Source: Orenia marismortui DSM 5156 (GTDB lineage Bacteria > Bacillota > Halanaerobiia > Halobacteroidales > Halobacteroidaceae). Taken from it: a DNA stretch of 35,355 bases. The notes under the pieces are model-generated. The model had not been told where the DNA came from and did no database searches. It saw only the letters and a list, made by a program, of their open reading frames with translations. Location: positions 1 through 35,355 of the forward strand of contig NZ_KB900623.1 of the NCBI RefSeq assembly GCF_000379025.1. Reading direction: 5' to 3'. Shown here one piece after another: positions 16,698-23,873 of the stretch. Both the position numbers and the translations under genes were made by a program. Every line of letters begins with the position of its first letter. Position 1 is the first letter of the stretch.

Positions 16698-17544
16698 GAT
16701 GAAAAATTACAATTTGTATTTTTCTAATAAAATAAATAGTTAAAGAAGTAAATATTAAAAATCCTATAGCTAAGAAAAGACCAATTGACATCTTTGTGAA
16801 ATGTGATAGATACCCAATACTATAGTTAAATTGTTCAATATTAGATGTAACAGGTATAATTAGATTTGATGAGATAGCTTCTAAGGGATCAAATAAAAAG
16901 AAAGTTATTATACTGGCTGTTATTCCGTGTAGTATTCTAGCCCAAATATAAGGTTTCATTCTTAAATCTGTACCATTAATCATAGTAGCTACTTGAGCAT
17001 GAACAGAAAGGCCACTCCATGCTATAATACCACTTGTAATAATTAATTTCTGGCTTAAAGGAGCTACAGCTTGGCTAGCAAGGTGAGATCCATTAGTAAT
17101 TTCAAATAATCCGCTAATAAGTGGTAATACTAGAGATTGTTCAAATCCAAAAGGCTTTAAAATAAATACAATTCCACTAGTGATGATTTTAGTAAAGCCT
17201 ACTAAAGCTAAAACTCTGGTTAAAACAGAAAATAAAATAATATATCCACCAACTAATAATAAGGTATTAATCGATTCTTTAATTGAATCTCCAATTAATT
17301 GTCCTAAGCTTCGGCCATCTTTCTTTCTAGCTTGATATAGTTCACTAAAGGCACGATAAAATATATTTTTATCTTGGTTGCTGCTACTAACTACATCCTT
17401 ATTATCATTCTTAGGATTATAAAACCTCAATACTACGCCTACAATTAGACAAGAGATGTAATGGGCTAAGGCTAAGGTAGTTCCTAATACAGCATTCCCA
17501 AACATCCCTACTGCTACAGCAATGGTAACATGGTTATAAAAAAA
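16687..17544 (-). pseudogene. ylbJ: ylbJ, sporulation integral membrane protein, 3' part interrupted by prophage
   Basis: Only the C-terminal part (272 codons from the first ATG at 17505, about 285 open codons in all) of a multi-helix membrane protein remains. Landmarks of YlbJ: AVAVGMFGNAVLGTTLALAH, LGQLIGDSIKESINTLLLVG, the gate-like GFEQSLVLPLISGLFEITNG, and WSGLSVHAQVATMI. Bacillus YlbJ is about 408 aa and is made in the mother cell under SigE control. The expected preceding segment (a TSNPLFMFGA-like motif) is absent; instead the frame runs into the integrase stop codon. It lies downstream of rsmD-coaD as in Bacillus. The 5' part should sit beyond the right end of the prophage, outside this window. 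Identity is from motif and context. Confidence 0.8.
17506..17544. other. Probable attL junction of the prophage in ylbJ
   Basis: YlbJ-like sequence (GCTGTAGCAGTAGGGATG on the minus strand) gives way to unrelated codons (FFYNHVTI) immediately before the integrase stop. The crossover should lie in these ~40 bases; the exact core cannot be fixed without attR. Confidence 0.6.
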
Positions 17545-19047
17545 TTAAGTCTTAAATATGATTTTCATTAAATCTTGTCTCTTAGATAGCTGTATCTCGC
17601 TAATGGCTTGGATTAAGATGTTCTTTTTTTTATTAAGAGAGATATCATCATTTTCTAGAGTGTGAATTAATCTGTTTATTTGCTGCTTAAAGCCTTCGTG
17701 ATCAGTAGAAGTGCTATTAATTGCATCTTCTAATTCGGCTATTCTATCCTCAATTTCTTCTTTTTCTTCCTTCAATCTCTCTTTATATCCTTGCAGCTGT
17801 TCTAAATCAATTACTCCAGCTTCAAAGGCTTGCATTTGTTTATCGAAGCGATTATCAAAGTTTTCATATTTCTGTTCTAATTGATTAAGTTCTTTGATCA
17901 AATCATTATTATTAGTTTTTGTAATTTGAAGGGTGGATATATCAACTTTATCCCTAATAATTTCTTTTAGATAACTTACAAGTCCTTGCTCAACTTCTTC
18001 CATACTCCAATAATTAGGGTAGCAATCCTTAAATCGAACATGTCGAGTACACCTCAGTTTCCTTGTTATTTGCTCCTTATCTGCTCCTACAGGCTTATAT
18101 CTTTGAGTTAGTTGTGATAGGTTACCTTCGCACTCCATGCATGTCACAAGTCCTTTTAAGAGGTAATCCTTGCTCGCGTTCTTCTTTGATTTTTTGTTTC
18201 TTTTTAGTAGTTCCTGGACTAATTCAAATTGATCTTTATCAATAATAGCCGGGTGGTTATTTTCTATCTGAGTATCATTCCAAATATAATTACCTATATA
18301 AACTTCATTAGATAAAGTATTACGGATAGTTTTAGGAGCCCAGCTAATCTTTTGGTCATTATGTTTTCCTTTATTATCGATAGCTTTAGACACTTTAAGA
18401 AGGGCAGAGTCGCCAAATAAATTCACTCCATTTGCTCTTAAGTCTACTCCGATCTCTCTTAAACTATTACCTTTAATATATTGTTTGAAGATATATCTTA
18501 CCACTTTAGCCTCAGGCTCATATATTTTGTATTTGCCGGTCTCTCTATCAATAGAGTACCCATAGGGTGGCTCTCCTAAAGCAACTCCTTTCTTGGCTTG
18601 CTGATTCATTCCTTTCATAACTTCCTCTGATAGGTTAGCAGAGAAGTATTCAGCAACGGCATCCATCATTCTTTCAGCAAACATACCATGAGGAGTATTG
18701 GTATCTATATCTTGAGTAACACAGATTAAATCTATATTTCTATCTTCACGAAGTAATTTCTTATAGACTACAGCATCATACATATTTCTGAACATTCTAT
18801 CGCCTTTATGGTAGAGGATAACATCAAAAGGCTTAGGATCTTTCTTAGCTTCGGCTATCATTTTTAAGAATTCATCTCGTTTATCTGCTGTTTTCGCAGA
18901 GATTCCATCATCTATGTATTTCTTAACTATCATTAAATTATTCTTACTAGCATACTCATGTAGTTTTTCTAATTGAGCAGGGATAGAAATATCTTTATTT
19001 GCTTGCTCATTGGAGGATACACGAGCATATATTGCAGCTTCTCTCAT
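17545..19047 (-). CDS. int: Large serine recombinase (phage integrase)
   Basis: 500 aa. It catalyses site-specific integration and, with a directionality factor, excision. Seen: resolvase catalytic domain (1-150) with YARVSSNEQ holding the nucleophile S11 and the arginine-rich DRMFRNMYDAV; a recombinase domain (~165-280) with GEPPYGY; a zinc ribbon (~300-345) with CMECEGNLSQ and two later Cys (C332-type LRCTRH, FKDC); and a C-terminal coiled coil (~385-465), as in phiC31/Bxb1-type integrases. The ATG at 19047 is behind AAAGGAG. The stop abuts the ylbJ remnant in the same reading frame. I see no small excisionase-like (RDF) gene that I could name. Confidence 0.95.
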   Translation of the reverse strand: MREAAIYARVSSNEQANKDISIPAQLEKLHEYASKNNLMIVKKYIDDGISAKTADKRDEFLKMIAEAKKDPKPFDVILYHKGDRMFRNMYDAVVYKKLLREDRNIDLICVTQDIDTNTPHGMFAERMMDAVAEYFSANLSEEVMKGMNQQAKKGVALGEPPYGYSIDRETGKYKIYEPEAKVVRYIFKQYIKGNSLREIGVDLRANGVNLFGDSALLKVSKAIDNKGKHNDQKISWAPKTIRNTLSNEVYIGNYIWNDTQIENNHPAIIDKDQFELVQELLKRNKKSKKNASKDYLLKGLVTCMECEGNLSQLTQRYKPVGADKEQITRKLRCTRHVRFKDCYPNYWSMEEVEQGLVSYLKEIIRDKVDISTLQITKTNNNDLIKELNQLEQKYENFDNRFDKQMQAFEAGVIDLEQLQGYKERLKEEKEEIEDRIAELEDAINSTSTDHEGFKQQINRLIHTLENDDISLNKKKNILIQAISEIQLSKRQDLMKIIFKT

Positions 19048-19087
19048 TGGAATCACTCCTTTATCATGATTATAAAACAATAAATAT

Positions 19088-19114
19088 AAAAAGAAAACCC
19101 CTAAAATGGGGGTT
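19088..19114 (-). terminator. Terminator of the RexAB-like operon
   Basis: On the minus strand AACCCC/GGGGTT with loop CATTTTA, followed by TTCTTTTT. It separates the operon from the integrase. Confidence 0.75.
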
Positions 19115-19125
19115 AAAATGTTTAT

Positions 19126-19578
19126 TTAACTTTCTTTGACTTTTTTTATTAGTTTTATCAAATTAAATATAGACTTTATAAAAAATACTATTCCAAAGAT
19201 AAGGGATATTCTTTCTATCAAAATCAAATTATTATTTGAAACCATTAGCAATAGTAGGACTGATGCAATTATTGAAATAAAATGAAATAGCATGCTTAAA
19301 TATATTGCGTTATAGTATTTATCTAGATATCCATTTTCATTTAATCTTGCAATTCTAGGTTTATCTGAAACACTTATCATTATACTAAGTCCTGTAAATA
19401 AGAAACCGGCAAATATCGAATTAATTGTCAGGAGGTTAAAGTGATAACTACTTTTATTTATTGTGCAATTTAAGTCTATGATATTCTTTTTTATTGCAAA
19501 AATAAAGAATAAAGCAGTAATTATCAGGTAAAAGATGTTACCTTTATTTTTCCTTATTGAAGTTTTTAAATCTTGCAA
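19126..19578 (-). CDS. RexB-like four-helix membrane protein
   Basis: 150 aa from a TTG start at 19578 (AAGGAGG eight bases before). Four hydrophobic segments: NIFYLIITALFFIFAI, TINSIFAGFLFTGLSIMIS, AIYLSMLFHFISIIASVLLL and ISLIFGIVFFIKSIFNLIKL, with a charged loop SDKPRIARLNENGYLDKYY between the second and third. Size, four-helix topology and position 19 bp after a RexA-like gene match RexB of lambda (144 aa, four helices), an inner-membrane effector of superinfection exclusion. KwaA of the Kiwa system is another four-helix partner of a cytoplasmic protein and is the main alternative. Homology to RexB itself cannot be shown by eye. Confidence 0.5.
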   Translation of the reverse strand: MQDLKTSIRKNKGNIFYLIITALFFIFAIKKNIIDLNCTINKSSYHFNLLTINSIFAGFLFTGLSIMISVSDKPRIARLNENGYLDKYYNAIYLSMLFHFISIIASVLLLLMVSNNNLILIERISLIFGIVFFIKSIFNLIKLIKKVKES

Positions 19579-19597
19579 GACATACACCTCCTTAAAG

Positions 19598-20527
19598 TTA
19601 GTCTGCAATGTTTGGTCTTGTATATTTTAGAAGTTCATCTTCTTTTGATATATATATTTCTTTTAACTTGTTTAAGATTCCTTCATTATTATCATATTTA
19701 AAAGTAGCTTTTTTTGTTATTTTATTTCGTAGTATATCATATTCGTCTAATTTTTCACCATGATCTTTTGCTTTTATTTTACACTTACTTATATGTCCTC
19801 TACTAGTATTAAATACACTTGAAATAAATTCTTTTATTTTCTGAGCTGGTAAATTTTCAAATATACTTCGGTTTCTATTAGAAATTAATTTAACAGAAAC
19901 TTCTTGTTTTTTTAAATTTCCCGTGTGAATTTTATCAAATTCTTTTTCATTTAAACCAATCTCTTTGTAGCCTAAAACTTCATCTGATGGAAGAGCTACA
20001 GAAAATTGTATATTACTAATAACACCTTTTCCCTTTATAATATCTACAACATCTTTGGTTAATATAGGAAGTATTTCTGTTCCTATATTTTTCTGTGATA
20101 CAAATTGTGTTATCAAGTCATTTAGGACTGTTATACTAGGAGCAGATAAGGTGTTTATAAAAGTTACTATTCCGGTTTTAAAGTTTAATAAAAAGTATGT
20201 ATAAATTTCTATATCCTGATTGTCTTCTTTTTCTATTTCAGCCGGTTTAAGGTCTATTCTATCTCTTAGATGAACAGCAGTATCGTTTTTAGTTTTTCCT
20301 AATCTAGCAAATAAATACTCATCATTAAAATCAATGACTTCTAATGTCTGTTGCCTAGGAGTTCTTTTGATTACCAAACAAGAATTGGTTAAATTCTTTT
20401 CATCAAGTATAAGGTTATATATATCCTTGATTCTTTTTCTATCTAGATATTTTTGTTTGCCTTCTTCATTTTGAGCAATATTTTTGAAAATTTCCATTTG
20501 GTAAAAATAAACTGTTCTTTGAGCCAT
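19598..20527 (-). CDS. RexA-like cytoplasmic protein, putative phage-exclusion sensor
   Basis: 309 aa, no membrane segment. By eye its middle and end follow the order of lambda RexA (279 aa): YFLLNFKTGIVTFINTLSAP then ITVLNDLITQ against RexA's FLFVEGDTIGFARTVFGPTT then SDLTDFLIGK; TEILPILTKDVVDIIKGKG, then QFSVALP against VQIEPLMRGTTKDDV, then VEAKLP; and a late ISKCKIKAKDHGEKLDEYDI against ISLRAKDEAGDILTEHYL. It is encoded on the repressor strand and would be expressed in the lysogen, directly ahead of a four-helix membrane protein, as rexA-rexB are. The similarity is remote and needs a profile search; a KwaB-type (DUF4868) or DUF6731-type protein is the alternative. AGGAG precedes the ATG. 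Confidence 0.5.
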   Translation of the reverse strand: MAQRTVYFYQMEIFKNIAQNEEGKQKYLDRKRIKDIYNLILDEKNLTNSCLVIKRTPRQQTLEVIDFNDEYLFARLGKTKNDTAVHLRDRIDLKPAEIEKEDNQDIEIYTYFLLNFKTGIVTFINTLSAPSITVLNDLITQFVSQKNIGTEILPILTKDVVDIIKGKGVISNIQFSVALPSDEVLGYKEIGLNEKEFDKIHTGNLKKQEVSVKLISNRNRSIFENLPAQKIKEFISSVFNTSRGHISKCKIKAKDHGEKLDEYDILRNKITKKATFKYDNNEGILNKLKEIYISKEDELLKYTRPNIAD

Positions 20528-20569
20528 AATTAATAATCTCTCCTTTAGTTTTAATAGTAAAATATAAAT

Positions 20570-20983
20570 CTAATTATCTTTATCTACTATTTCTTTGAGT
20601 AGCTCATTAGTAACTTCAGTTTGCTTATTTAGAATAACAGTTTGTTCATGTAAACTAAAAAACAAAATTGAATATTCATAGCTTATTCTAGCGACTATAT
20701 TACCTACAAGTATTATAAGTATTTTCCCTAATACACCTTCGTAATTTAAACCTATTAAAGTAATTGCAATAACTAAAATCCAATAAATCAATTCATGAAA
20801 AGCATAAGTTATAAATGTTTTATCTTTTACTAAATTTGGGGCTTCAATATTAGATTGTTCTTCAGATACATCTTCTAGATCATGAAGGTTTTTTAATTTT
20901 TCATGGCAATACGGACATTCTTTTTTCTCCAAGACTGCCTCAGTAAGTCTAATTATATTGTTACAATAAGGACATTTTTTCAA
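20570..20983 (-). CDS. Zinc-ribbon membrane protein, first gene of the Rex-like operon
   Basis: 137 aa from a TTG start at 20983 (AGGAG eight bases upstream); the frame is open further upstream but a promoter there fits the shorter form. The N-terminal zinc ribbon has two CPYC knuckles (KKCPYCNNII and KECPYCHEKL). Two hydrophobic helices follow, LIYWILVIAITLIGLN and VLGKILIILVGNIVARISY, then a polar helical tail. The stop is 42 bp before the RexA-like gene on the same strand, so it is probably co-expressed. Function unknown; its place in a three-gene operon suggests a partner of the exclusion pair. Confidence 0.65.
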   Translation of the reverse strand: MKKCPYCNNIIRLTEAVLEKKECPYCHEKLKNLHDLEDVSEEQSNIEAPNLVKDKTFITYAFHELIYWILVIAITLIGLNYEGVLGKILIILVGNIVARISYEYSILFFSLHEQTVILNKQTEVTNELLKEIVDKDN

Positions 20984-21044
20984 ATTGTTTTCTCCTTTCT
21001 TTTTTAAAAGACAAATAGTAGACATAAATCCCAGTTGACTTCCT

Positions 21045-21073
21045 AATATAGACAAAATTTGCGCATGAAGCAA
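21045..21073 (-). promoter_or_regulatory. Probable promoter of the zinc-ribbon/RexA-like/RexB-like operon
   Basis: Minus strand TTGCTT (21073-21068), 17-nt spacer, TATATT (21050-21045), about 60 nt ahead of the TTG start. With the terminator at 19088 it makes the operon an independent lysogenic unit. Confidence 0.4.
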
Positions 21074-21169
21074 AAAATAAAAAGATTTAAGCTTAAGTGT
21101 GGTGATGTAGAAGCTACCTGGAAGGGTAGTTTTATCTATTGTTTGTCTAATAGATCCCTTACTATTGAT

Positions 21170-21403
21170 TTAAATCTTTTTAAAAACTTGTCCACAATTT
21201 TTACAAACTTTTCTTCCCTTTAAAAATATCGAGGTTAAAGATAATATAATACCAAAGCTTATTCCAATTAAACTGAAGGGTATATATATTAAAAATTTAA
21301 AGCTAATTCCAATCAAAAGAACACCAATAGCAAAAAAATAAAAAGAACCTCTTGATTTGTAGTTGTCACTTCCACAGTTAGGACACTCATTTGCTATCTC
21401 CAT
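21170..21403 (-). CDS. Small zinc-ribbon membrane protein, 77 aa
   Basis: The ATG at 21403 is behind AAGGAG. Paired knuckles at the two ends, ECPNCGSDNY and KVCKNCGQVF, flank two hydrophobic helices (FYFFAIGVLLIGISFKFL and IPFSLIGISFGIILSLTSIF). This hairpin membrane topology would bring both knuckles together on one side to form one zinc site. A TATAAT-like -10 lies at 21439-21434 on the minus strand. Function unknown; expressed from the lysogenic strand. Confidence 0.65.
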   Translation of the reverse strand: MEIANECPNCGSDNYKSRGSFYFFAIGVLLIGISFKFLIYIPFSLIGISFGIILSLTSIFLKGRKVCKNCGQVFKKI

Positions 21404-21556
21404 TAACAACACTCCTTTTTTAATTTTTTCATCATTATACACCAAAATTGCTAAATATATCTGACGTATCTATAAATAAAAACCTAGCATTAAGCTAAGT
21501 TTAACTGTTGTAAAAAGTTAAAGACTTCGTTACATTTCTTAAAGAAATCCTTATCT

Positions 21557-21646
21557 AGACCGTACGGTCTTCTTATGGTTTGCCTACACTGACCAATTAG
21601 AATTAGAAGTAGAAAGAGAATAAGAATAAGAATAAGAATAAGAATA
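21557..21646 (+). other. Decayed copy of the phage replication-origin segment
   Basis: The perfect 14-bp palindrome AGACCGTACGGTCT (21557-21570) matches the GACCGTACGGT inside the replication gene (32660-32670), and both are followed by GA/AAGAGAATAAGAA-type tracts. Read in the same frame it gives DRTVFLWFAYTDQ then LELEVERE and a stop, resembling the linker of a DnaD-like phage replication protein. A short AGAATA tandem repeat (21617-21646) follows. The rest of the 21404-21721 gap contains no gene. Confidence 0.5.
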
Positions 21647-21721
21647 TAAAAGACATAGTTCGGACTCTGTCACGAACTTCCTCTTAACATTAACCATTAT
21701 AGTTAAATATTTCCCAAACTA

Positions 21722-21751
21722 ATAAAAAATAAAAAGGGTAATTAACCCTTT
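21722..21751 (-). terminator. Terminator of the repressor/coiled-coil unit
   Basis: Minus strand AAAGGGT/ACCCTTT with loop TAATT, followed by TTTATTTTTTATT. It ends the repressor operon before the next lysogenic gene. Confidence 0.75.
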
Positions 21752-21755
21752 GTAA

Positions 21756-22055
21756 TTATTTCTTTTTCCAATTTCTCATAACTTCACTGCCGAGCTCCAA
21801 CCAATCTTGAACGTTATCTTTTTTTAAAATTTGATTATTTTCATTAACTTGTAGGGCGATAGCTTCATTTTGAGCTTCAATATTGGCGGTCTTTCTTTTT
21901 AATTCTTTAATATCATTTGCCATATTATCAAGTCTGCTATCCATACCATCAAGCCTATTACCCATTCCATCAAGTCTATCGTCTATACCGCCAAGTCTAT
22001 TATTAATTTTACCAACTTCGCTAACCAGCAACTCCAACATTTCTTTTTCAGTCAT
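21756..22055 (-). CDS. Coiled-coil protein downstream of the repressor, 99 aa
   Basis: The central part is a run of heptad-like repeats built on NRLxGxDxRLDxM (from about residue 16 to 45), followed by KELKRKTANIEAQNEAIALQ, giving a long amphipathic helix; the tail is DWLELGSEVMRNWKKK. GAGGTG precedes the ATG. It follows the repressor by 16 bp and shares its terminator, so it is made in the lysogen. Similar repeat proteins often sit beside phage repressors, but their role is not established to my knowledge. Confidence 0.75.
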   Translation of the reverse strand: MTEKEMLELLVSEVGKINNRLGGIDDRLDGMGNRLDGMDSRLDNMANDIKELKRKTANIEAQNEAIALQVNENNQILKKDNVQDWLELGSEVMRNWKKK

Positions 22056-22071
22056 ATTTATTCACCTCGAT

Positions 22072-22701
22072 TTATAGTTTAGTCTTAACTTCAACCGCCT
22101 TGCCAATTATTTTAACTTCATTGGCAGAGTAGATCATAGGGTCATATTTATCATTGTCAGCATGCAATATAATAAATTCCCCTTTTTTGTGTACTCGTTT
22201 AAGAGTAGCTTCATCTCCATTAACCATCACTACAGCAATTTCTTTATTCTCAACGTCCTCCTGTTTGCGTATAAGGACTAAACTGCCTTCTCTGATGTTA
22301 GAGTTCACCATGCTATCACCAGTGGCTTTAAGATAGAAATACGTGCCTCCATTGATATCCTGCTTTCTTACATATTCATAGCCAATAATATTTTGTTCAG
22401 CTAATACAGGAGTACCACAAGGGATTGTCCCGATAACAGGTATCTCAATCATATCTTTTTCAAAATCTACTGGGATAGCTCCGGGAGGCAGGGGAGTTCT
22501 CATATCTGTTCGACCTAAAAGATAGTCGACTGATACATCGAAGAAGTCTGCTAGTTTAGCTAGCATTTCATTATCAGGACTTCTTTTTCCTTGTTCATAA
22601 TGACCTATAGCTCCTCTTGTGATACCTAATTTATCAGCCAGCTCTTTTTGTGTTAAATTCATTTCCATTCTTAATTTTTTTAGTACCTTTCCAGCATCCA
22701 T
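22072..22701 (-). CDS. Phage repressor, HTH plus LexA/S24 peptidase domain (CI-like)
   Basis: 209 aa. An N-terminal Xre helix-turn-helix (5-60, LTQKELADKLGITRGAIGHY) is joined to an S24 self-cleavage domain with the scissile-type pair C95-G96 (TIPCGTP), nucleophile S130 in TGDSM, and general base K168 in DEATLKRV. RecA-triggered autocleavage would induce the prophage. The ATG at 22701 lies seven bases after AGGAGG; the TTG two codons earlier is less likely. It faces the cro-like gene across four operator-like sites. Confidence 0.95.
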   Translation of the reverse strand: MDAGKVLKKLRMEMNLTQKELADKLGITRGAIGHYEQGKRSPDNEMLAKLADFFDVSVDYLLGRTDMRTPLPPGAIPVDFEKDMIEIPVIGTIPCGTPVLAEQNIIGYEYVRKQDINGGTYFYLKATGDSMVNSNIREGSLVLIRKQEDVENKEIAVVMVNGDEATLKRVHKKGEFIILHADNDKYDPMIYSANEVKIIGKAVEVKTKL

Positions 22702-22734
22702 TGGCAAACCTCCTATGTTATTATTTTAATTATA

Positions 22735-22852
22735 CTACAAATAGTATCGCCAATAAACAAACGATACGAAATGGTTCAAAAATTTCAAAAAAGTCTTGAC
22801 AGGTACGTTTTGTATCGCGTATAATAAGAATAACAAAGATACAATTCGTCTC
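22735..22852. promoter_or_regulatory. Switch region: four operator-like sites
   Basis: Sites sharing GATAC-N5-GTA-like symmetry: O1 CTACAAATAGTATC (22735-22748, touching the TATAAT of the repressor promoter at 22734-22729 on the minus strand), O2 GATACGAAATGGTTC (22763-22777), O3 GTACGTTTTGTATC (22803-22816, inside the early promoter), and O4 GATACAATTCGTCTC (22838-22852). O1 and O3 are the best matches, with the form TAC-N5-GTA. The layout lets repressor and Cro control both promoters. Confidence 0.65.
22796..22825 (+). promoter_or_regulatory. Early lytic promoter (PR-like)
   Basis: TTGACA (22796-22801), 18-nt spacer, TATAAT (22820-22825), 47 nt ahead of the cro-like gene. Operator O3 occupies the spacer. 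Confidence 0.8.
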
Positions 22853-22872
22853 TTAAAAAGGGGGTGTTTTAA

Positions 22873-23103
22873 ATGAGGGAAGAATTAATTAAATTGCGTA
22901 AAAAAGAGGACTTAACTCAAAAAGAAGTGGCAGAATTGCTTGATATAACTAGAGGTTACTATGGACACATAGAAACAGGCAGGAGAAATCCTCCTTTGAA
23001 ATTAGCTTTAAAAATAGCTAATTTGTTTGAGAAGAAAGTGGAGGATATTTTTTTAATCATTAACGAGACGAATTGTAGCGACAAAACTCGAAAAGCCAGT
23101 TAA
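22873..23103 (+). CDS. Cro-like Xre helix-turn-helix regulator
   Basis: 76 aa, almost entirely one Xre domain: LRKKEDLTQKEVAELLDITR then GYYGHIETGRRNPPLKLALKIA. Divergent from the repressor, it is first under the early promoter, so it probably plays Cro's part. GGGGGTG precedes the ATG. The C-terminal tail ends TRKAS and its DNA (AAAAGCCAGTTAAT) recurs in the leaders at 23619 and 24689, as if the gene's 3' end had been copied into the array downstream. Confidence 0.85.
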   Translation: MREELIKLRKKEDLTQKEVAELLDITRGYYGHIETGRRNPPLKLALKIANLFEKKVEDIFLIINETNCSDKTRKAS

Positions 23104-23129
23104 TATTATGACCGAAAGGAGTGATGAAA

Positions 23130-23333
23130 GTGGGGATGTTAAGTGTTAGAGGGCTGTCTATGAAAGAGCAAGGCGAAAAACTTAAGAAAGCAAGAGAAGT
23201 TGAGGGGCACATTATAGAGAGATTAAAAGAAACCAATTTTACTGTTAGAGACTGCATAGTTATTTTAGATGAGGCTAAAGCAACTATACAGTCAGCTTCA
23301 AAAGAACAAACTATTGAATCATTGAATTTTTAA
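23130..23333 (+). CDS. Small hypothetical protein, array pair 1, plus member
   Basis: 67 aa, helical and charged (LSMKEQGEKLKKAREVEGHI). Candidate starts are ATG 23124 and GTG 23130; the GTG lies eight bases after AAAGGAG, matching its array neighbours. Its stop codon overlaps that of the minus-strand gene ending at 23330 by two bases. Function unknown. Confidence 0.6.
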   Translation: MGMLSVRGLSMKEQGEKLKKAREVEGHIIERLKETNFTVRDCIVILDEAKATIQSASKEQTIESLNF

Positions 23334-23557
23334 AATTTCCTTTGTTCTTTCATTTCATTGATTCGGTCTTGGTGTTGCTTTAATTTTCTGTCTCCATTTT
23401 TATATAAATCTTCATAATTCCAATGATAGATTATATATAAAATTTGGTGGTCTTCAAACCCGCTAAATATCGGGGGATATTCTGTGGCTTTAAATTCTTC
23501 AAGTTCAAATTTAGCCGATAGCAAAGCTATTTCGTGACATATTTTTTCTTTGTCCAA
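23330..23557 (-). CDS. Small hypothetical protein, array pair 1, minus member
   Basis: 75 aa from a TTG start eight bases after GGAGG (an in-frame GTG upstream overlaps the ribosome site). Sequence DKEKICHEIALLSAKFELEE then a Tyr/Trp-rich part YIIYHWNYEDLYKNGDRKL. It is transcribed from the promoter in the leader to its right. Function unknown. Confidence 0.6.
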   Translation of the reverse strand: MDKEKICHEIALLSAKFELEEFKATEYPPIFSGFEDHQILYIIYHWNYEDLYKNGDRKLKQHQDRINEMKEQRKF

Positions 23558-23562
23558 ATACG

Positions 23563-23675
23563 ACACCTCCTTCCGATTACCAATATTCTACAGAAGGAGA
23601 GCGAAGACCTGCAACCCAAAAAGCCAGTTAATAGTATCCCCAAGATTGCTAGTTGGTATGTTAGGAGGTGAGAGT
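23563..23675. repeat. 113-bp divergent leader repeat, copy R1
   Basis: Identical to 24633-24745 except at two positions (23574 C against 24644 T; 23589 T against 24659 G). It carries the ribosome site for the minus gene at its left end (CACCTCC), that for the plus gene at its right end (AGGAGGTGAGAGT), the minus promoter, and GATACTATT on the minus strand, which matches nine bases of operator O1. Confidence 0.95.
23585..23614 (-). promoter_or_regulatory. Array minus-strand promoter in R1
   Basis: Minus strand TTGCAG (23614-23609), 18-nt spacer, TAGAAT (23590-23585), then a ~20-nt leader to GGAGG. The same -35 with the extension GT recurs in all four leaders. Confidence 0.6.
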
Positions 23676-23676
23676 T

Positions 23677-23856
23677 GTGGAGATATCAGAAATATTAGAG
23701 AAACAATTGAAAGGGCTGTGTGAGATACAATCGAAAGCAATTGAGAATTTAAAAGACAATAAAGCAAGTCAAATGGATGTAGAAATTTTAGAATTTTCAA
23801 ATAAGTTAATAGGTGAGAAAATGGATCAGATACAGAATGCAAAACACATGTATTGA
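23677..23856 (+). CDS. Small hypothetical protein, array pair 2, plus member
   Basis: 59 aa from GTG at 23677, eight bases after AGGAGG supplied by repeat R1. Helical: EISEILEKQLKGLCEIQSKA, then VEILEFSNKLIGEKMDQIQN. The latter is faintly like the helix of Spo0E-type phosphatases but lacks their SQxLD motif. Ends 17 bp from the converging gene. Function unknown. Confidence 0.55.
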   Translation: MEISEILEKQLKGLCEIQSKAIENLKDNKASQMDVEILEFSNKLIGEKMDQIQNAKHMY

Positions 23857-23873
23857 GAGGGAGAGGTTTAAGA

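Noticed and set aside
21111-21146. Hairpin CTACC/GGGTAG as a terminator
   Set aside because: The stem is short and has no T-run on the minus strand where a terminator would be needed.
21617-21646. AGAATA tandem repeat as an iteron array
   Set aside because: Only five units of low complexity, better explained as part of the decayed replication-gene linker.
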